A stretch of DNA of 64,000 nt from an uncultured Acidobacteriota bacterium (GTDB lineage Bacteria; Acidobacteriota; Terriglobia; Bryobacterales; Bryobacteraceae), in assembly GCA_902826685.1 (NCBI GenBank), contig CADEFT010000011.1, positions 1-64,000 of the forward strand, given 5' to 3'. Positions 9,390 to 17,443 of this stretch are shown piece by piece. Numbering within the stretch: position 1 is the first letter of the stretch; each line of letters opens with the position of its first letter. Position numbers and translations under genes: made by a program. The notes below the pieces were generated by a model that was not told the origin of the DNA, ran no database searches, and saw only the letters and a program-made list of their open reading frames with translations.

Positions 9390-12026
9390 TTGGTTCTCGC
9401 CGCCCTGTTCGCCCTCGCCTTGCAGGCGGCGGACTACCGGGCGCCGGCCGGTAATCGTTTCGCGATCCGCCGGCCCGCCGCCGAAAGCATCCTGCCCGGC
9501 GGGCGGCTGATCACTCCCATTGGAAAGCAATTCCCCACCGGGCCCGGCGGCTATGGACTGGCGGTGAGCCCGTCGGGCAAGAGGATCGCCTCCTGCGACG
9601 GCGGGCCGCGGCGTCATTCCATCACCATCCTTGAGCATATCGAGCGCGACCGCTGGGTGACGCACGCCATCGAACCATACAAAGTGGATGACGACGACGA
9701 GGACTGGATCACAGTCTTCATGGGCATCGCCTGGCTGGACGATAAGACGCTGTTCGTTTCCGAGGGCAATACGGGCCGTGTGCGGCTGATCGACGCCAAG
9801 TCCGGGCGGCGGCGGCATGTGTTCCATCTCAACGACAGCGCCTATCGCGACAGCTTCTCTGGCGATCTGGCCTATGACGCCAAACGCGAACTGCTGTATG
9901 TGGTCGATCAGGCCAATTTCCGGCTGGCGGTGTTCGATGTCAAGCGGCGGCGGCCGGTAGGGTCGCTGCGCGTGGGGCGGATGCCGTTCGCGGTGGCGCT
10001 GTCGCCCGACGGCGCGCGCGCCTATGTGACCAACGTGGGGATGTTCGAGTACAAGCCGCTGCCGGGGGCCGATCCGAAGAAGCCGCTCGAGACGGGGCTG
10101 CCGTTTCCGGCGTTCGGCTTTCCGTCGGCGGAGGCGCGCGACGGGGCAACCGTAGGCGGCGTAGCAGTGCCGGGGCTGGGCGATCCGAATGTGCCGGAGT
10201 CGAATTCGCTGGCCATCGTGAATGTGGAGAATCCGGCCGCGCCGGTGCTTGCGGGCTTTGTACGGACCGGGCTGCCGTTCGGCGACCGGTCGCTTGGCGG
10301 ATCGAGTCCGGCGGGCGTGCTGGCGGCGGGCGATCGCGTCTATGTATCCAACGCGCATAACGATACGGTGAGCGTGGTGGATCCGGTGGAACGGCGCGTG
10401 CTCGCCGAAATTCCCATCCGCATTCCGGGGCTTGAGAATCTGCGCGGCGTGCTGCCGATCGGCATGGCGTTTCACGAGGCTTCTTCCACGCTGCTGGTGG
10501 CCGAAGCCGGCATCAACGCGATTGGCGTCATCGATGTCAAGGAGAACAAGGTGATGGGACACGTGCCCTCGGCGTGGTTTCCAGCGCGCGTGGCGGTGGA
10601 CCGCGACACGGTGTACGTCACCAACGCCAAGGGTCACGGCACCGGGCCGAATGCGACCAGGGAGGGTCCTATCGGCAAAAGCTTTCAGGGCCAGTTGCGG
10701 CGCGGCAGCCTATCGGTCTATCCGCTGCAGGATGCCGCCGATCTGGCGCGCCTGACGCGCCAGGTGATGGACAACAACGGCTTCACTCCGTCCCCCGTGG
10801 CGGCGCCGCCGCTGCCCGCCGAAATCAAACACGTGGTGATGCTCATCAAGGAGAACCGCACGTATGACGAGGTTTTCGGCGATATTCGCGAGGCGTCGAA
10901 CGGACCCGCCAACGGCACCCCCGATCTGGCGCGGTTCGGGCGCTATGGCGTCGTGCACGGCAACACCGGGCAACTGCAGCAGCGGTTCAGTCTGCGATCG
11001 GTGATGGTGACGCCGAATCATCATGAGCTGGCGGCGCGCTTTGCCTTCAGCGATAACTTCTACGCCGATTCGGAGATGAGCGTGGACGGCCATCATTGGC
11101 TGGTGGGCTCCTATCCCGACCCGTGGGTGGAGACGACGATCATGGGGCCGAAGGAGTTTCGCATGCCGACCCAGGCACCGGGACGGCTGCGTAACGTCGG
11201 GAGTAATTCGTCCGTGCATCCGGACGATCAACTGGAGCACGGCACTCTTTGGCATCATCTGGCGCGGCATGGCGTGAGCTTCCGCAACTATGGCGAGGGG
11301 TTTGAACTGGCGAGCGTCGATGAAGGGCCGGGCTTGAAGCCGACTGGCGGCCGATTCTTTATCAACGTGCCGATGCCGGCGCCGCTATTTGCCAACACCT
11401 CACGCGAGTACGCGCAATACAACACCAACATTCCGGATCAGTACCGGGCCAACCAGTTCATCGCCGAAGTCAATAAACTGTACGTCCAGGGTGGCGCCGA
11501 GTTTCCGCGGCTGATTTACATTCACCTGCCGAACGATCACATGGCGAAGCCGCGGCCCGAGGATGGATATCCCTTTGAGGCTTCCTATGTAGCCGACAAC
11601 GACTACGCGATGGGCCGCATCGTGGAGTATTTGTCGAAGAGCAAGTGGTGGCGTAATATGGCGATCCTGATCACCGAAGACGACGCGCAGGGCGGCGTGG
11701 ATCATATCGACAGCCACCGTACGGTGATGATGGTGGTGAGTCCTTATGCGAAGAAGAACTACGTGTCGCACGTGAACGCGAGTTTTCCGGGGATGCTCAA
11801 GACCACGTTCCGGCTGCTGGGACTGCCGCCTTTGAATCTGTTCGACGCTTCGGCTTCCGATTTGAGCGATTGCTTCACCGCGAAGCCGGATTTCACGCCG
11901 TATGAAGTGAAGCCGGTCCGGGCGGAATTGTTCGATCCGGCCAAGGCGCGCGATCCGCTCGATCCAAAGCCGGGGCCGAAGATGGACGATCCGCGGTTTT
12001 TGGAGCAGCAGCACAAGCGGCGGTAG
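9390..12026 (+). CDS. secreted YncE-type beta-propeller fused to phosphoesterase
   Basis: The 878-aa protein starts at TTG immediately after the rseP stop, with GGAGGT at 9381-9386 inside the end of rseP. The first 15 residues form a short signal peptide. Residues about 40-450 are a YVTN/YncE-like propeller (repeated blade motifs such as RLAVFDVKRRRPVGSL and VSNAHNDTVSVVDPVERRV). Residues about 470-870 are a phosphoesterase of the phospholipase C / acid phosphatase type, starting HVVMLIKENRTYDEVFGDI, with EMSVDGHHWLVG and ITEDDAQGGVDHIDSHR. The architecture is known as bifunctional YncE / alkaline phosphatase-like. The substrate is unknown. Cotranscription with rseP is likely from the zero spacing. 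Confidence 0.88.
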   Translation: MVLAALFALALQAADYRAPAGNRFAIRRPAAESILPGGRLITPIGKQFPTGPGGYGLAVSPSGKRIASCDGGPRRHSITILEHIERDRWVTHAIEPYKVDDDDEDWITVFMGIAWLDDKTLFVSEGNTGRVRLIDAKSGRRRHVFHLNDSAYRDSFSGDLAYDAKRELLYVVDQANFRLAVFDVKRRRPVGSLRVGRMPFAVALSPDGARAYVTNVGMFEYKPLPGADPKKPLETGLPFPAFGFPSAEARDGATVGGVAVPGLGDPNVPESNSLAIVNVENPAAPVLAGFVRTGLPFGDRSLGGSSPAGVLAAGDRVYVSNAHNDTVSVVDPVERRVLAEIPIRIPGLENLRGVLPIGMAFHEASSTLLVAEAGINAIGVIDVKENKVMGHVPSAWFPARVAVDRDTVYVTNAKGHGTGPNATREGPIGKSFQGQLRRGSLSVYPLQDAADLARLTRQVMDNNGFTPSPVAAPPLPAEIKHVVMLIKENRTYDEVFGDIREASNGPANGTPDLARFGRYGVVHGNTGQLQQRFSLRSVMVTPNHHELAARFAFSDNFYADSEMSVDGHHWLVGSYPDPWVETTIMGPKEFRMPTQAPGRLRNVGSNSSVHPDDQLEHGTLWHHLARHGVSFRNYGEGFELASVDEGPGLKPTGGRFFINVPMPAPLFANTSREYAQYNTNIPDQYRANQFIAEVNKLYVQGGAEFPRLIYIHLPNDHMAKPRPEDGYPFEASYVADNDYAMGRIVEYLSKSKWWRNMAILITEDDAQGGVDHIDSHRTVMMVVSPYAKKNYVSHVNASFPGMLKTTFRLLGLPPLNLFDASASDLSDCFTAKPDFTPYEVKPVRAELFDPAKARDPLDPKPGPKMDDPRFLEQQHKRR

Positions 12027-12032
12027 CGTTCG

Positions 12033-12360
12033 CGGTACGCAGATCTTCTCCATAAGATCCGCCGGAGCCAGTTGATGGAAATCCTTGGCGTTGAACGTGT
12101 AAATGCGTCACCAACTCAAGATGAGGCAGGAACGTCGTTTCGATGATCCTCCATGCCTCACTTGGGTGAATGAGAGGGCGGAAAGGGGCGCGCGTGAGAA
12201 CGGAGTAAAATTCCGTGAGACTGTGCGCGCTCATGTAGCCCTGATGGGAGCCGCGAATCAACTGTGCCAGCAGATCGATCGCCCTTGAATTGTGCGGGTG
12301 CTGGCCAACGGCAGCCGCAACCAAAACGGACGTGTCGAAATACCACTTGGCAGCCTTCAA
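12033..12360 (-). pseudogene. VapC-type PIN-domain toxin, broken by internal deletion and frameshift
   Basis: The 5' half encodes a PIN domain start (WYFDTSVLVAAA with the first catalytic Asp, then SAHSLTEFYSVLTRAP and FLPHLELVT). At about 12104-12112 the reading switches frame: the +1 frame then encodes RIYTFNAKDFHQLAP and MEKICVP, the normal end of a PIN domain. The usual block of about 40 residues between these parts, containing the GGxxYDALIAACA motif and other acidic residues, is missing. In frame 0 the ORF instead runs on into sequence opposite the phosphoesterase gene. It overlaps the antitoxin stop by 4 nt, as in active vapBC pairs. The nuclease is almost certainly dead. Confidence 0.8.
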
Positions 12361-12620
12361 TCAAGGCCCCAGATCTTTCGGGCTCGCTCCTGGTGCTCGT
12401 CCTCGATAGCGCGGACGATATCGAAGCCGGGCGGTAATTCCCCACCGTACACAAGGAAGCCCTTCTTTCGAATCAGCGATGGGCGCTCCTCCAGGGGCCG
12501 AAGCGTGAAGCCTTCGGGCGTTTCTTCCAACGTTAAGCCGCTACCCGCTGACAATCCGAGCCGCTCGCGAATGGGCTTGGGTACCACGATGCGTCCGGCT
12601 TTATCGATTTGGATGGTCAT
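12357..12620 (-). CDS. AbrB/MazE-type antitoxin (VapB-like)
   Basis: The 87-aa protein has an AbrB/SpoVT swapped-hairpin DNA-binding domain in residues 1-45 (MTIQIDKAGRIVVPKPIRE, then LGLSAGSGLTLEE). The C-terminal tail (residues 50-87, PPGFDIVRAIEDEHQERAR) is the likely toxin-binding part. It overlaps the toxin pseudogene by ATGA. Such antitoxins neutralise the cognate PIN RNase and repress their own promoter. A CATAAT hexamer at 12629-12634 lies 8 nt before its ATG. Since the toxin is damaged, this gene may be a leftover or now act only as a regulator. Confidence 0.88.
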   Translation of the reverse strand: MTIQIDKAGRIVVPKPIRERLGLSAGSGLTLEETPEGFTLRPLEERPSLIRKKGFLVYGGELPPGFDIVRAIEDEHQERARKIWGLD

Positions 12621-12628
12621 GCCATCTC

Positions 12629-12634
12629 ATTATG
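12629..12634 (-). promoter_or_regulatory. candidate -10 of antitoxin gene
   Basis: CATAAT on the minus strand ends 8 nt before the antitoxin ATG, so transcription would begin at or next to the start codon. No good -35 was found. Confidence 0.3.
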
Positions 12635-12661
12635 GCCAATACCACTTGCCAATGGCAGGGA

Positions 12662-14380
12662 TCAAAAGTTTCCGCCCCTTGTGCCTTCGTGCCTTGCTTC
12701 CGCCTCCAGCAGCTTGCGCGCGGCTTCCGGCACGACACGCCAGTTCTCATCCGCCTTGGCCGGCAGCTTCTTGTGCCCGGTGTAGTAATTCACGATGAGA
12801 TCGCGGATCTCATCGCCCGACTTCCACAAAACGCGGGCATCGCGGAACATGCCGTAGCCGTTGCTGCCACCGGAGCGGTAGTTGTTGATGGCGATGCGCA
12901 GCGGTTGCGTATCCTCCAGCTTGCGGCCGCGGTAGCGGAGGTTGCGGATGCGCTCGCCTTCGGGCCGGGTGAGGTCGATTTCGTACTCCACGCCCTGGGC
13001 CATGTCGTAGTTGTATCCGATGATCTTTGAATTGATCAGAGGCCCGGAAGAACAGGACGCATCCGGGCATGTACGAAAATAGCGGGCCGCGTTTTCGAGC
13101 GCCTCGCGGAGCATGCGGCCGTTGCCTTCCACCACGTAAAGCTCGTTGTCGTAGATATAGAGGGCGGCCACCTGGCGCACCGTGATGGGACCCTTGGGGA
13201 AGCGCGCGCGCGGATTGAACAGCGCGGTCATCGAAACGTCGGCCTTCGAGTAATGCAGTTGCACCTGCTGAATGGCATCGATCAGCGCCGTGTCGCTCAC
13301 CCGCGCCAGGGCGGCGTCCATGGCCACAGGCGATTCGGCGACGGGCGTATTGAGGTAGCGCTCGGCGAGTTCGTGGTAGGGCTTGGCCAGGGCCAGAATC
13401 TCTTCGTCGGCCGCAACGTCCTTGGTCACCGGAATCAAGCGGCCGGTCTTTGAAGTAACACGCCAGGGCCCGGCGCCTTCGCGCTGCAGCTCGAAATCGA
13501 GGCGGCCAAGCGAGATCCCCCAGTTCTTCGGCTGGTGCAGCAGTACGCCATTAAGCGTCGATTGGGCCAGTTGCTGGTGGGTGTGGCCGAAGACGATGGC
13601 GTCGATACCCTTGACCTTGGTGGCGATCTGGTAGACGGCATTCTCAAATCCCGTCTCGCCGGCGCGCACTTCGCCCGAGCGCAGGTCGCGATCGAGTCCG
13701 GAATGAGCGGCCACCAGGACGAGGTCAGGCTTGTGGTTGGCGCGGAGTCCGGTGAGCGCTTTTTCGACCGCCTCCACGGCATCGAGGAAACGCAAGCCGC
13801 GGTAGTTTTCGGCCTTCTCCCAGGAGGGGACGGCCGGCGTGGTGATGCCGATGATCGCCACCTTAACGCCGTTGACTGTCTTGACCATGTAGGGCGCGAA
13901 GGGTTTGAGGGAGCCCGAGGGGGGAACGGCGGTGTTCGAGGAGATCCAGGGAAAGGCCGCCGTGGCGCGGGCCGATTCCAGATTCTTCAAGCCGAAGTTG
14001 TATTCATGGTTGCCCACGGCCATGGCGTCGTAGCCGAGCAGGCTCATGGCCCTCATCATGGGATCGCCGGCGGGCACGGTACCGGTCATGCCCAGCGGCA
14101 GCGCTCCCGTGCGCACCGAATGCTGGTAGACGCCTTCGAGCGTGGCGCCCTGAATGGTATCGCCGCAATCGATCAACAGGGCGCCGTGCGTCTGCGCCCG
14201 CTGCTGCCTCACAAGGGTGGCGATCTTGGCCAGTCCGCGTTCGGCCGGCCGCGCGGTGAAGTAGTCGTAGGGATAGATATTGCCGTGCAGATCGGTGGTA
14301 GCCAGCACCGTAACCGAGGCCGATTCGCCCCGCGCGGCCATGGATGCCAGCACCAGGAACCAAAGGCGGGAGAAAAACAC
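12662..14380 (-). CDS. secreted bifunctional metallophosphatase/5'-nucleotidase (UshA family)
   Basis: The 572-aa protein has a signal peptide in the first 20 residues. The N-terminal metallophosphatase domain shows ATTDLHGN (~residue 27), IDCGDT, VGNHEYNFG, VAAHSGLDRD and VFGHTHQQ, the complete dinuclear metal set. The C-terminal 5_nucleotid_C domain, which binds the nucleoside base, starts near residue 345 (AESPVAMDAALARVSDT) and includes NNYRSGGSNGYGMF. Members release phosphate from nucleotides or 2',3'-cyclic nucleotides in the periplasm. It is divergent from the cyclophilin gene with 21 nt between them. Confidence 0.93.
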   Translation of the reverse strand: MFFSRLWFLVLASMAARGESASVTVLATTDLHGNIYPYDYFTARPAERGLAKIATLVRQQRAQTHGALLIDCGDTIQGATLEGVYQHSVRTGALPLGMTGTVPAGDPMMRAMSLLGYDAMAVGNHEYNFGLKNLESARATAAFPWISSNTAVPPSGSLKPFAPYMVKTVNGVKVAIIGITTPAVPSWEKAENYRGLRFLDAVEAVEKALTGLRANHKPDLVLVAAHSGLDRDLRSGEVRAGETGFENAVYQIATKVKGIDAIVFGHTHQQLAQSTLNGVLLHQPKNWGISLGRLDFELQREGAGPWRVTSKTGRLIPVTKDVAADEEILALAKPYHELAERYLNTPVAESPVAMDAALARVSDTALIDAIQQVQLHYSKADVSMTALFNPRARFPKGPITVRQVAALYIYDNELYVVEGNGRMLREALENAARYFRTCPDASCSSGPLINSKIIGYNYDMAQGVEYEIDLTRPEGERIRNLRYRGRKLEDTQPLRIAINNYRSGGSNGYGMFRDARVLWKSGDEIRDLIVNYYTGHKKLPAKADENWRVVPEAARKLLEAEARHEGTRGGNF

Positions 14381-14387
14381 AATTCAG

Positions 14388-14393
14388 TATAAT
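14388..14393 (+). promoter_or_regulatory. candidate -10 (TATAAT) of cyclophilin gene
   Basis: A consensus TATAAT ends 8 nt before the ATG at 14402, so the mRNA would be leaderless or nearly so. There is no obvious -35 17 nt upstream. It lies in the 21-nt gap between divergent genes. Confidence 0.45.
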
Positions 14394-14401
14394 TGGTTTG
14401 A

Positions 14402-15223
14402 ATGCGAAAGCTGGGCTTGTTCGCCGGATTGTCGTTCGCCGCCTGTGTAATGGGGTATTCGCAGGCGTCCGCCCCACCCGCCGCCAAGGTGGCTCCGAAG
14501 GCTGCCGTGCCTGGGAAAGCGCCGCTCAAAGCCGCCGTGAAGGCGCCCGTGAAGGCCGCTCCCGCTGTGGCGCTGCCTACGCCAAAGCCGCTGCCGCCCG
14601 AGCCGGGCCTTTACGGCAACATGTTCACCACGATGGGCATCGTTCAGTTCCGGTTGTATGACAAGGAAGCGCCCATTACGGTGAAGAATTTCATCGATCT
14701 GGCGATGGGCCGCAAGCAGTGGCGCAACCCGAAGGGCGTGAGTGTACGGACTCCGCTATTCAACGGCGTGACGTTTCATCGGGTGATTCCAGCGTTCATG
14801 GTGCAAACCGGCGATCCCACGGCCACCGGCGCGGGCGATGTCGGATTCGTGATCGAAGACGAATTCCATCCTTCGCTTTCCTTTGACAGGCCGGGCGTGT
14901 TTGGCATGGCCAATGCGGGACCGCGCACCGGCAGTTCTCAGTTTTTTATTACCGAAGTGCCGACGGCGTGGCTGACCGGCAAGCATTCCATCTTCGCCCA
15001 GGTGATCGACGGTCAGGAAGTCGTGAACCAGATCGCCCGCGTGCCTCGGGATGAGCGCGACAAGCCGCGCGAGGACGTTAAGATTCTTAAGATCACGTTT
15101 CATCGCGTTGGGCCAGTGCCTCCCAACGCGCCAGAGGGCGTGGCGCGGCCGGCCCTGCCGGTAAAGAAGGCGGCGGCCCCGGCGAAAAAGGCCGCCGCAC
15201 CAGCGCCTCCGGTCAAGAAGTAA
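14402..15223 (+). CDS. secreted cyclophilin-type peptidyl-prolyl isomerase
   Basis: The 273-aa protein has a signal peptide in residues 1-22. Residues about 23-65 are a low-complexity Ala/Pro/Lys linker. The cyclophilin domain spans about 70-235 with FNGVTFHRVIPAFMVQTGD, GMANAGPRTGSSQFFIT and the W-L-x-G-K-H-S-I-F-A-Q-V segment, so the catalytic Arg and Phe are present. The final 30 residues are again Lys/Ala/Pro repeats (KKAAAPAKKAAAPAPPVKK). It catalyses cis-trans isomerisation at prolines, probably folding exported proteins. The basic tails may hold it near the cell wall or membrane; that is inference. Confidence 0.92.
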   Translation: MRKLGLFAGLSFAACVMGYSQASAPPAAKVAPKAAVPGKAPLKAAVKAPVKAAPAVALPTPKPLPPEPGLYGNMFTTMGIVQFRLYDKEAPITVKNFIDLAMGRKQWRNPKGVSVRTPLFNGVTFHRVIPAFMVQTGDPTATGAGDVGFVIEDEFHPSLSFDRPGVFGMANAGPRTGSSQFFITEVPTAWLTGKHSIFAQVIDGQEVVNQIARVPRDERDKPREDVKILKITFHRVGPVPPNAPEGVARPALPVKKAAAPAKKAAAPAPPVKK

Positions 15224-15233
15224 CTTTCCGAGG

Positions 15234-15671
15234 TCAGTTCTTCACTTCCACCTGAATCGACCGCGGCTTGGCCAACTCCTTCTTCGGCAAGGTGATGGTC
15301 AGCACGCCCGCCTTGTATTCCGCCTTGACGCCCTCGGGGTCCACCGTTTCCGGCAGAGTGAAGGACCGGGCGAAGGAACCGTAGCTGCGCTCAATGCGGT
15401 GATAGCCGCGTTCCTTGCTCTCCCCCTCGAACTTGCGCTGGCCTTTCAGCGTCAGTGTGCCGTTCTCGATCTGCAGGTTGATGTCCTTCATATCCACTTC
15501 GGGCACGTCGGCCTTCAGCACCAGTTCCTGCTGGGTTTCGAGAACATCCACGGCGGGCACCCAGGGCCGGGCACCGGCGGGTTCCTGCAGGAACCGGTTG
15601 AGAGTCTCTTCGACGAATTTGAATTCCGGGACGTTGAAGCCGGGGAAGGGATTGTAACGAGTGAGTGCCAT
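15234..15671 (-). CDS. Hsp20/alpha-crystallin small heat-shock protein
   Basis: The 145-aa cytoplasmic ATP-independent chaperone starts at ATG 15671, with a strong AAAGGAGG at 15681-15688. The alpha-crystallin domain covers about residues 37-140 (VPAVDVLETQQELVLKADVP, GTLTLKGQRKFE, YGSFARSFTLPETVD, KAGVLTITLPKKE). The final Ile-x-Val motif (SIQVEV) mediates oligomer assembly. It has its own near-consensus vegetative promoter rather than a visible heat-shock operator. Confidence 0.95.
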   Translation of the reverse strand: MALTRYNPFPGFNVPEFKFVEETLNRFLQEPAGARPWVPAVDVLETQQELVLKADVPEVDMKDINLQIENGTLTLKGQRKFEGESKERGYHRIERSYGSFARSFTLPETVDPEGVKAEYKAGVLTITLPKKELAKPRSIQVEVKN

Positions 15672-15727
15672 GGTTGATTGCCTCCTTTGAATTGGTGCGG
15701 GGCCCGCTCGGCCCTCGGTACATTTTA

Positions 15728-15756
15728 AATATATTATCTTAGTGTTTAACTGTCAA
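15728..15756 (-). promoter_or_regulatory. sigma70-type promoter of hsp20
   Basis: On the minus strand a perfect -35 TTGACA (15751-15756) is followed by a 17-nt spacer and TATATT (15728-15733). It sits in a conspicuously AT-rich patch, leaving a leader of about 50 nt to the hsp20 ATG. No CIRCE-type inverted repeat was seen. Confidence 0.7.
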
Positions 15757-15819
15757 GTATTATGAGCGTAAAAATTTCGACCGCGCGCCGCCTTACCCCT
15801 TACAATGCCCTTTTGCCCC

Positions 15820-17424
15820 ATGTCGAAGCCCTGGCTTGCTCACTACCGCGTCCCTCACACCCTCCCCTTACCCACCTCCACCATCCTCGACGCCCTCGAA
15901 TGGCAGGCCCTTCATCGGCCGCAAGCCATTGCAATTCAATACTTTGACAACGCATTGTCATACGGCGAGCTGGACCATCTGGCCAACCGGTTCGCCGCCG
16001 TTCTGGCGCATCGGGGCATCGGCCGGGGCGACCGGATCGCATTATCTCTGCAAAACGACCCGCAGTTCGCCATCGCGCAATACGGGGCCTGGAAGCGCGG
16101 AGCGGCGATCGTGCCCATGAGCCCCATGTATAAAGAAGAGGAACTGGAGTTCCAGCTCGCCGATTCCGGCGCGAGGGTTTGGGTGGGCCTCGAGTCGATC
16201 TACGGGGAAGTGGGCGCGGCCGTACATAGGGCCAAAGTGGAGCACATCCTGACCACCCACGAACGGGACGCGGCCGGTGAGCCTCGCGACCGGCGCTTTC
16301 CCGAGACCGCCGATTTCTACACCGAACTCCGGAAGCGGGAGCCCGGCGCCGTCCATCGGCTGCCGCTTTCGGTGGACGATCTGGCGCACCTGGTGTACAC
16401 GTCCGGCACGACGGGGAAGCCGAAGGGCGCGATGGGCCATCACCGGCATATCGCCTTTAATGCCAATGTGTTCCGCCAGTGGGCGGAGTTGACGCCGGAC
16501 GATGCGGTGCTGGGTGTGGCGCCGCTGTTTCACATTACCGGACTCGTGGCGCACCTGGCGGTGGCGGCGCTTACCGGCATGCCGCTGCTGCTGTTCCACC
16601 GGTTTCAGGCGGGGGAAGCGTTCCGCATGGCGCGCCGCTATGGGGCGACGTTTACGGTCTGCTCCATTACGGCGTACCTGGCGTTGTTGAACGACCCGGC
16701 TTCGCGCGAGCCGGGTGGATTCCTGAAGAAATGTTTCACCGGCGGCGCACCGGTGGCTCCGGCGATTCCAGAGGAGTTCGAACAGCGCTGCGGCTCTTAT
16801 ATCCACAACACCTACGGACTGACGGAAGTGAACTCGCCGTCCCATTCGGTGCCGTATGGATTGCGGGCGCCGGTGGATCCAGCCAGTGGAGCGCTTGCCA
16901 TCGGCGTGCCGATTCCCAATTGCGAGGCGCGCATTGTCGATCTTAAGGATCCCGGCAGGGAGTTGCCCGCGGGCGAAGCGGGTGAGCTGGCGCTCAAGGG
17001 CCCGTTCGTCTTTGAAGGATATTGGAACCGTCCCGACGCTACCGAAGCCGCCTTCCACGACGGCTGGTTTCTGACCGGCGATGTGGTGGTGATGGACAAA
17101 GACGGCTGGTTCTATATCGTGGACCGGAAGAAAGACATGATCAACGCTTCCGGTTACAAGGTTTGGCCACGCGAGGTGGAGGACGTGCTGTACCGGCACC
17201 CAGCGGTGCGGGAAGCGGCGGTTGTGGGCGTGCCGGATGCCTATCGCGGGGAGACGGTGAAAGCCGTCGTCTCGCTGCGCGGCCCGGCGACCGAGGCGGA
17301 GATCATCGCCTTCTGCCGGGAACGGCTGGCCACGTACAAGGTGCCGCGGGCGGTGGAGTTTCTGGACGAAATTCCCAAGACGGCGACGGGCAAGTTTCTG
17401 CGGCGCCAATTGCGGCCGGGTTGA
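15820..17424 (+). CDS. class I adenylate-forming acyl-CoA ligase
   Basis: The 534-aa enzyme activates a carboxylic acid, probably a fatty acid, as acyl-AMP and then acyl-CoA. Motifs from this start: P-loop-like YTSGTTGKPKG (193-203), the APLFHITGL segment, HNTYGLTE, the ATP-binding GWFLTGDVVVMD, and YIVDRKKDMINASGYKVWP. The final catalytic Lys is in KTATGKFLRRQL. ATG 15820 (MSKPWLAHY) matches the usual family N-terminus; ATG 15805 is an alternative. A TACAAT at 15801-15806 may be its -10. The first TonB receptor gene starts 19 nt after its stop. Confidence 0.92.
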   Translation: MSKPWLAHYRVPHTLPLPTSTILDALEWQALHRPQAIAIQYFDNALSYGELDHLANRFAAVLAHRGIGRGDRIALSLQNDPQFAIAQYGAWKRGAAIVPMSPMYKEEELEFQLADSGARVWVGLESIYGEVGAAVHRAKVEHILTTHERDAAGEPRDRRFPETADFYTELRKREPGAVHRLPLSVDDLAHLVYTSGTTGKPKGAMGHHRHIAFNANVFRQWAELTPDDAVLGVAPLFHITGLVAHLAVAALTGMPLLLFHRFQAGEAFRMARRYGATFTVCSITAYLALLNDPASREPGGFLKKCFTGGAPVAPAIPEEFEQRCGSYIHNTYGLTEVNSPSHSVPYGLRAPVDPASGALAIGVPIPNCEARIVDLKDPGRELPAGEAGELALKGPFVFEGYWNRPDATEAAFHDGWFLTGDVVVMDKDGWFYIVDRKKDMINASGYKVWPREVEDVLYRHPAVREAAVVGVPDAYRGETVKAVVSLRGPATEAEIIAFCRERLATYKVPRAVEFLDEIPKTATGKFLRRQLRPG

Positions 17425-17430
17425 ATTTGC

Positions 17431-17436
17431 TAACTT
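17431..17436 (+). promoter_or_regulatory. candidate -10 of TonB receptor 1
   Basis: TAACTT ends exactly 7 nt before ATG 17444. The spacing equals that seen before the receptor genes at 31992 and 59975. There is no SD sequence before this ATG, which fits a leaderless mRNA. Confidence 0.3.
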
Positions 17437-17443
17437 CAACAGT

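Noticed and set aside
7707..10637. Very long open frame on the minus strand opposite dxr, rseP and the phosphoesterase
   Set aside because: It has an Arg/His/Gln-rich composition with no domain, and lies opposite three certain genes. It is an antisense artefact of high third-position GC.
11400..12053. Minus-strand frame starting MEKICVPRT as an independent gene
   Set aside because: Its first residues are the frameshifted end of the PIN toxin; the rest is antisense to the phosphoesterase.
14209..14529. Short minus-strand frames upstream of the 5'-nucleotidase
   Set aside because: They overlap the nucleotidase and cyclophilin genes in other frames and carry no motif.
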